A program made the position numbers and the translations under genes. Shown piece after piece: positions 59,235-64,000 of a stretch of 64,000 nucleotides of DNA. The notes below the pieces were generated by a model that saw only the letters and a program-made list of their open reading frames with translations, was not told the origin of the DNA and made no database searches. The stretch comes from Streptomyces coelicoflavus (GTDB taxonomy: Bacteria; Actinomycetota; Actinomycetes; Streptomycetales; Streptomycetaceae): positions 1 through 64,000 of the forward strand of contig NZ_BEWB01000011.1 in NCBI RefSeq assembly GCF_003112555.1. Direction: 5' to 3'. Within the stretch, counting starts at the first letter, position 1. Each line of letters starts with the position of its first letter.

Positions 59235-59446
59235 TTGCCTGCCACCTCCCCGTACGGGCCGCGCCACCCACTTATGCACGCGACCGAAGTGCAGCGTCTC
59301 ACCACCGCACCTCCGTGGCGCCACGCACCCCGATTCTTCCTGTCCGAGGCGCTGGTGGCGAACCTGGCGACAATCGGGGTGTCTTGCCTGATTCCGGGCA
59401 AAGGGTGAGTGTGCGGCACCCGCCGCGTGCCCCCGCCCGGCCCCGT

Positions 59447-60193
59447 TCAGCGTTGCAGCAGCGCGAACGACGCCCCCTGGCCGTCCGAGACCACGGCCAC
59501 CCGCCCGTACGACGCCTCGAAGGGCGGGACCCGCACCCGACCGCCGAGCCGGGCCACCGTCGCGAGCCCGGCCGTCACGTCCTCCACCAGGAAGTGGACG
59601 AGGAAGTGCGGCGGCATCTCGGCGGGGAAGACGTCCGAGACCCGGGCGCGGCCGAAGTCGGGCGAGGCGTCCGGGCCGAAGAGCGCGTCGTGGAAGAGGT
59701 CGCCGTAGAAGGCGTTGGCGGCCTCCGTGTCCCGGGTGTACAGCTCGGCCCAGGCGAAGGCGCCCGGCTCGCCCCGGCGCCCGAAGCCGGTACGGCGGCC
59801 CGGCTGCCAGAGCCCGAAGACCGCGCCGTCGGGGTCGGCGGCGAGGGCGGCGCTGCCCAGGTCGCCGACCGGGTGGGGCGGGGTGACGACCTGACCGCCG
59901 CCCGCCCGGATCCGCGCGGTGAGGGCGGCGGCGTCCGGGGTGTGGAAGTACACGGACCACACGGTGGGCATCCGGCCGTCCGTCTTGCGGACCAGCGCGG
60001 CCACCGGCTCACCGTCCAGGCACGCCCGCACGGATTCCCCCGCCGCCGCCTCTTCCTCCGTCTCCGCGTCCTGGAAGGTCCAGCCGAACAGCTCGCCGTA
60101 GAAGCGTTTGCCCGCCTCCACGTCGGAGAGATGTGCGTCCACCCAGCAGGGGACGCCCTCTCGCCTCTTCTCGAATGCCCCGTTTTCGGCCAT
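59447..60193 (-). CDS. Two-domain glyoxalase/VOC-family protein
   Basis: A 248-residue protein with two VOC modules: VPCWVDAHLSDVEAGKRFYG plus ADPDGAVFGLWQPG, then FAWAELYTRDTEAANAFYGD plus VVSDGQGASFALLQ. Such double-domain proteins are widespread in Streptomyces and are annotated as hydroxylases or glyoxalases without a tested substrate. It is divergent from the tetR gene at 60316 and may be under its control. Confidence 0.85.
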   Translation of the reverse strand: MAENGAFEKRREGVPCWVDAHLSDVEAGKRFYGELFGWTFQDAETEEEAAAGESVRACLDGEPVAALVRKTDGRMPTVWSVYFHTPDAAALTARIRAGGGQVVTPPHPVGDLGSAALAADPDGAVFGLWQPGRRTGFGRRGEPGAFAWAELYTRDTEAANAFYGDLFHDALFGPDASPDFGRARVSDVFPAEMPPHFLVHFLVEDVTAGLATVARLGGRVRVPPFEASYGRVAVVSDGQGASFALLQR

Positions 60194-60315
60194 GCCGTCA
60201 AAATAGCCGCGCGGCCCGCACCGCGCAGACCCGGCGCACCCGTCTCTCTCCGCTCCCGCACCCCATTTGCAGTCGGCCGAATCGCGCTCGGATCACCCGT
60301 CGGTAAGCTGACGGC

Positions 60316-60963
60316 ATGACAGGACAAGTGCGTACCGTCGACGGCCGCGTGGCCGGTCGACGTGGGCAGGCGACCCGGCAGAAACTGCTCGACTGCCTCA
60401 GCGAAATGCTCAGCTCCTCCCCCTATCGCGATGTCAAAGTCATCGATGTCGCCCGCCGGGCGGGCACCTCGCCCGCGACCTTCTACCAGTACTTTCCGGA
60501 CGTCGAGGGTGCCGTCCTGGAGATCGCCGAGCGCATGGCCGCCGAAAGCACCTCGCTGGCCGAGCTGACGGCGGGCCGCTCATGGGTCGGCAAGGCGGGC
60601 TGGCAGACGGCACAGGAACTCGTCGACGGATTCCTGGACTTCTGGCGCAAGAACGACGCGATTCTGCGCGTTGTGGATCTCGGCGCCGCGGAGGGCGACA
60701 AGCGGTTCGCCAAAATCCGCATGAAGATCCTGAATTCGGTGAACTCCTCCCTGACGGATTCCGTCGCCGATCTCCAGGCAAAGGGCAAGGTCGACAAGGA
60801 CGTGAACCCCGCGGCGATCGCCGGGTCACTCGTCGTCATGCTCGCGGCCGCCGCCTCGCACCAGAAGGGGTTCTCCTCCTGGGGCGTGAAACAGGCGGAA
60901 CTCAAGCCGCATCTCGCCCTGTTGACGTATCTCGGCGTCACCGGAAAGAAGCCCGCCAAGTAG
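60316..60963 (+). CDS. TetR-family regulator
   Basis: A 215-residue protein. The N-terminal HTH reads RQKLLDCLSEMLSSSPYRDV, KVIDVARRAGTSPATFYQYF. The helical C-terminal domain (VDGFLDFWRKNDAILRVVDL, MKILNSVNSSLTDSVADLQA) is conserved among Streptomyces. The gene is transcribed away from the VOC gene. The codon usage is a bit less GC-rich than in its neighbours, as usual for well-expressed Streptomyces regulators. The ligand is unknown. Confidence 0.88.
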   Translation: MTGQVRTVDGRVAGRRGQATRQKLLDCLSEMLSSSPYRDVKVIDVARRAGTSPATFYQYFPDVEGAVLEIAERMAAESTSLAELTAGRSWVGKAGWQTAQELVDGFLDFWRKNDAILRVVDLGAAEGDKRFAKIRMKILNSVNSSLTDSVADLQAKGKVDKDVNPAAIAGSLVVMLAAAASHQKGFSSWGVKQAELKPHLALLTYLGVTGKKPAK

Positions 60964-61236
60964 TACGCCGCGCGGCAGCCTGTCATTCCCCGCTCCGCCG
61001 CGTCGCCTCCCCGCACATCCCGCCTCCCCCCGCACCTCCGGCCCCCGCGCCGCCCCGTCGGCCGCCCGCTCGAACTCGGCGACCGTGCCCCCGGCCCTCC
61101 GGCCGCGCCGCACGATGTCCAGCGCCTCGAAGTTCGGCCCGCGACGGCCCCGGACGGGGAGCGACCGGGGAACAGCCGCCCACCCGGCCGACGTTGTGCC
61201 CGGCATCCGTACCCGCATCCGCTGGAGGAGACCACC

Positions 61237-61662
61237 GTGGCCCTGACCCGCGAAGAGCGTGAGACGTTCCTGGCCGAACCGCACATCGCCGCGCTCGCGG
61301 TCGACGCGGGAGCGGGCCGCGCCCCGCTGACCGTGCCGATCTGGTACCAGTACGAGCCCGGCGGCGAGGTGTGGATCACGACGGGCCTCGACAGCCGCAA
61401 GAACGACCTGATCAGCAAGGCGGGCCGGTTCTCCCTGATGGTCGACCGGCTGGAGCCCACCATCCGCTACGTGTCGGTGGAGGGACCGGTCGTCGAGACG
61501 GTCACCGCGACCGAGGAGCACGTGCGGGAGATGTCCGCGCGCTATCTCCCGGCCGAGAAGGTCGACGGCTACGTCGCCTTCGCCCTGGCGAACCACGGCG
61601 AGCAGGTCGTCGTCCGCATGCGGCCCGAGCGCTGGGTCTCCTCCGACCTCGGCTCCGTGTGA
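61237..61662 (+). CDS. PNPOx-like flavin/F420-binding protein
   Basis: A 141-residue protein. GTG at 61237 has GGAGGAG six bases upstream. It is a split-barrel protein (MALTREERETFLAEPHIAAL, TVPIWYQYEPGGEVWITTGL, DSRKNDLISKAGRFSLMVDR) of the pyridoxamine-phosphate-oxidase-like family, which in actinobacteria often uses F420. Its stop overlaps the start of the next gene by four bases (GTGTGA). Confidence 0.85.
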   Translation: MALTREERETFLAEPHIAALAVDAGAGRAPLTVPIWYQYEPGGEVWITTGLDSRKNDLISKAGRFSLMVDRLEPTIRYVSVEGPVVETVTATEEHVREMSARYLPAEKVDGYVAFALANHGEQVVVRMRPERWVSSDLGSV

Positions 61663-62324
61663 GCGGCCTGCCCGAGCTGCTGAGGTCGCTGCGGGTGTGG
61701 GACCCCGCGGTGACCGAGCTGCCGCCCCTCGACCCGGCCGGTGCGCCCGGCGACCCGCTGGAGCTGTTCACCCGCTGGTTCGCCGAGGCGGCCCGGGCCG
61801 GCGAGCGCGAGCCGCACACGGTGTCGCTGGCGACGGCGGACGCCGAGGGCCTGCCGGACGCGCGCGTCGTCATGCTGCACGGCGCCGACGCGGACGGCTG
61901 GGCCTTCGCCACCCACGCCGACAGCCGCAAGGGCCGCCAGCTCGCCGCCCGCCCGTACGCCGCGCTCGTCTTCTACTGGCCGGTGCTGGGCCGCCAGGTG
62001 CGCCTGCGCGGCCCGGTGACCGTCGCCCCGGGCGACGAGGCGCGGGCCGACCTGCACGCGCGCTCGACCGGCGCGCTGGCCGCCGCGCTCACCGGCCGGC
62101 AGAGCGCGGAGCTGGGCTCCGCCGACGAGCTGGCCCGCGCCTCCGAGGCGGCCTGGGAGCGGGCCGGACGCGAACCGGACGCCCCGGTCCCGTCCTGGAC
62201 CCTGTACCGGCTGCGCCCCGACGAGGTGGAGTTCTTCCAGGGCGAGGCCCGCCGGCGCCACGTACGGCTCGCCTACCGGCGGACGGAGGACGACGGCTGG
62301 GAGCGGCGGCTGCTGTGGCCGTGA
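61659..62324 (+). CDS. PdxH-like pyridoxamine/pyridoxine 5'-phosphate oxidase family protein
   Basis: A 221-residue protein. The GTG start overlaps the TGA of the gene before it. It matches PdxH: SLATADAEGLPDARVVMLHG, GWAFATHADSRKGRQLAARP, FYWPVLGRQVRLRGPV, and the C-terminal part ending with VEFFQGEARRRHVRLAYRR and WERRLLWP. FMN-binding and PLP-contact residues appear present. PdxH oxidises pyridoxamine or pyridoxine phosphate to PLP; because Streptomyces has several paralogues, the substrate is not certain. Confidence 0.85.
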   Translation: MSGLPELLRSLRVWDPAVTELPPLDPAGAPGDPLELFTRWFAEAARAGEREPHTVSLATADAEGLPDARVVMLHGADADGWAFATHADSRKGRQLAARPYAALVFYWPVLGRQVRLRGPVTVAPGDEARADLHARSTGALAAALTGRQSAELGSADELARASEAAWERAGREPDAPVPSWTLYRLRPDEVEFFQGEARRRHVRLAYRRTEDDGWERRLLWP

Positions 62325-62331
62325 ACCGCGC

Positions 62332-62949
62332 TCACCGCGCGCCCGGCGGCGCCGGCTCCTCGTCCGTCGCCAGGCGCGCGTGCAGGTGCACGTCCCGGAA
62401 CGCGTCGTGCCGCCCGGCCTCGAACATCGCCTCGCGCAGGGTCCCCTCGGCGCGGTAGCCGCTGCGTTCGGCGACCCGGCAGGACGCGTCGTGCCCCACC
62501 GCGTGGCCCAGTTCCAGGCGGTGCAGGCCGAGTTCGGCGTAGGCCCAGCGCGAGGCGAGGAGCAGGGCACGGGTGGCGACGCCCCGGCCCCGGGCCTCGG
62601 GGAGCACCCAGTAGCCGATCCTGGCCACCTTCATCTGCCGGCTGATCTCGTTGAGGCCGATGTGTCCCAGCGTCGTACCGCTCTCGTCGTCCGTGATCCG
62701 GAACGACGCGGACCTGCCGTCCGCCGCGTCCCGGGCCCGCCCGCGCAGCGACTCGCGGGCCCCGGCGAGGTCGGTCCACAGCTTGAGCGGCGTGTTCCAG
62801 CGCTGGAACTCGGGGTCCGTACAGCCGCGCAGCCACGTCTCCGCGTCGGCGTCCGAGGCGGCGTCCCAGGCGCGCAGGCGCAGTCCGTGCCCGCGGGGTT
62901 CGGGATGGGAGAGGGAGGGGTCGAGGGTGTACATGCGTGTGTGGGCCAT
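62332..62949 (-). CDS. GNAT-family N-acetyltransferase (RimJ-like)
   Basis: A 205-residue protein starting MAHTRMYTLDPSLSHPEPRG; ATG at 62934 is the alternative. It has the RimJ/RimL-type GNAT fold: LGHIGLNEISRQMKVARIGY, WVLPEARGRGVATRALLLAS (acetyl-CoA loop), then GLHRLELGHAVGHDASCRVA, ERSGYRAEGTLREAM. It acetylates a protein N-terminus or small molecule; the substrate is not known. The stop is 8 bases from the stop of the converging PdxH-like gene. Confidence 0.87.
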   Translation of the reverse strand: MAHTRMYTLDPSLSHPEPRGHGLRLRAWDAASDADAETWLRGCTDPEFQRWNTPLKLWTDLAGARESLRGRARDAADGRSASFRITDDESGTTLGHIGLNEISRQMKVARIGYWVLPEARGRGVATRALLLASRWAYAELGLHRLELGHAVGHDASCRVAERSGYRAEGTLREAMFEAGRHDAFRDVHLHARLATDEEPAPPGAR

Positions 62950-63063
62950 CCGGTCATTCAACCCGACCGGATCCCACCCCGCCGGTCCCAGTCGTGACCG
63001 ATCCGCAACCGATTCCGGTCTTGACCGAGACCCATCAACCTGGGGCGCGATTACGCTCGCCGC

Positions 63064-64000
63064 ATGGCCGACTCCACAGCGTCCGCTGAACCGCCGCAGC
63101 CCGCCCACCCGGCGGGCCGCCCCGTGTACGTCATAGGCGCCGGTCCCGGTGGTCTCGCCGTCGCCCACGCGCTGCGCGCCCGAGGTCTGCGGGCGGTGGT
63201 CCTGGAGCGCGCCGACCACGTCGGCGACTCCTGGCGGCGCCACTACGACCGGCTGCGGCTGCACACCACCCGCCGCCTCTCGGCCCTGCCCGGCCTGCCC
63301 ATGCCGCGCCGCTTCGGACGCTGGGTGGCCCGCGACGACGTGGTGCGCTACCTGGAGAAGTACGCCGAGTACCACCAGCTGGAGATCGTCACCGGGGTGG
63401 AGGTCTTCCGCGTCGAGCGCGCTCCCGACGGGGCCGGGTGGCTGCTGCGCGCCTCCGGCGGCCGGGAGCTGACCGGCGCCGCGGTGGTGGTCGCCACCGG
63501 TCACAACCACACCCCGCGGCTCCCGGACTGGCCCGGCCGGGACGCGTACACCGGTGAGTTCCGGCACGCCGCCGAGTACCGCTCCCCGGCCCCGTACGCC
63601 GGCCGGGACGTCCTGGTGGTCGGGGCCGGCAACACCGGTGCCGAGATCGCTGTGGACCTGGTGGAGGGCGGGGCTGCCCGGGTCCGGCTCTCGGTGCGCA
63701 CGGCGCCGCACATCGTCCGCCGGTCGACGGCGGGGTGGGCCGCCCAGTACAACGGCGTCCTGGTCCGGCGCCTGCCGGCCGCGCTCGCCGACCGGCTGGC
63801 CCGTCCGCTGGCCCGGATCAGCACGCCCGACCTCTCCGCCCACGGGCTGCCCCGCCCGGAGACCGGCCTGCTCACCCGTGCCGCCCAGGGCGCGATCCCG
63901 GTGCAGGACGTCGGCCTGATCGACGCGGTGCGGGCGGGTCGCGTGGAGGTCGTGGCCGCCGTGGAGGGCTTCGAGGACGGCAAGGCGGTCCTCGCCGACG
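63064..64000 (+). CDS. FAD-dependent monooxygenase/oxidoreductase, 3' end outside the window
   Basis: The open frame from ATG at 63064 runs off the window after 312 codons. The FAD Rossmann motif is at residues 22-35 (VYVIGAGPGGLAVAHA). After it come GDSWRRHYDRLRLHTTRRLS, the FMO-like VVVATGHNHTPRLPDWPGRD, and a second Rossmann motif (VLVVGAGNTGAEIAVDL) for NADPH. This matches flavin-containing monooxygenases of the YUCCA/CzcO type. Ribosome site weak. Confidence 0.88.
   Translation, partial: MADSTASAEPPQPAHPAGRPVYVIGAGPGGLAVAHALRARGLRAVVLERADHVGDSWRRHYDRLRLHTTRRLSALPGLPMPRRFGRWVARDDVVRYLEKYAEYHQLEIVTGVEVFRVERAPDGAGWLLRASGGRELTGAAVVVATGHNHTPRLPDWPGRDAYTGEFRHAAEYRSPAPYAGRDVLVVGAGNTGAEIAVDLVEGGAARVRLSVRTAPHIVRRSTAGWAAQYNGVLVRRLPAALADRLARPLARISTPDLSAHGLPRPETGLLTRAAQGAIPVQDVGLIDAVRAGRVEVVAAVEGFEDGKAVLAD

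Overview
The window is high-GC actinobacterial DNA, almost certainly a Streptomyces chromosome. Most genes have strong third-position G/C, many starts are GTG or TTG, and positions 52.7-59.2 kb carry afsR, afsS and afsK in an arrangement typical of Streptomyces coelicolor and its relatives. No core biosynthetic genes (PKS, NRPS, terpene synthase) are present.

1-9.8 kb is accessory DNA. It holds an AAA-type ATPase, an IS5-family insertion sequence, two orphan genes of visibly lower GC (one resembling AbiJ/HEPN abortive-infection proteins), and a regulatory block. That block is a six-gene, stop/start-overlapping operon of small proteins with a GntR regulator, facing a second GntR regulator across a promoter that carries two CTAG-palindrome operators. 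The region ends at a 3' fragment of a tRNA-Arg(CCU) gene followed by a rho-independent terminator, which marks the right attachment site of an integrated element. The left end, and any integrase, lie outside the window.

9.9-22.8 kb holds a NarL/LuxR two-component system with a membrane protein, a TAP-family secreted hydrolase, a GIY-YIG protein, a large membrane protein, an MBL-fold hydrolase gene broken by one amber codon, a TetR/membrane-protein pair sharing a perfect 23-bp inverted repeat, and an ECF42-type sigma factor with its DGPF partner.

21.2-26.0 kb is a likely streptogramin resistance locus. A TetR regulator and a DHA2 exporter face a Vgb-type streptogramin B lyase gene that overlaps a Vat-type streptogramin A acetyltransferase gene; the active-site residues of both enzymes are intact.

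26-49.5 kb is mixed chromosomal content: a SpoIIE-type phosphatase, an MFS exporter with a divergent winged-helix regulator, glutathione peroxidase, MerR and XRE/DUF397 regulators, a GPP34 protein, a D,D-carboxypeptidase with a very long acidic Ser/Asp tail, a polytopic membrane protein, a sodium:solute symporter, an ADP-ribosylglycohydrolase-like protein lacking its metal ligands, a lysR gene split by a palindromic repeat, and fbiC (FO synthase, for coenzyme F420).

49.8-64 kb holds a Tat-exported PHP phosphoesterase, an EEP-family hydrolase, a deazaflavin-type reductase, the AfsR-AfsS-AfsK regulatory set, glyoxalase-fold and TetR genes, two flavin/F420-type oxidase genes, a GNAT acetyltransferase, and the start of a flavin monooxygenase that runs off the end.
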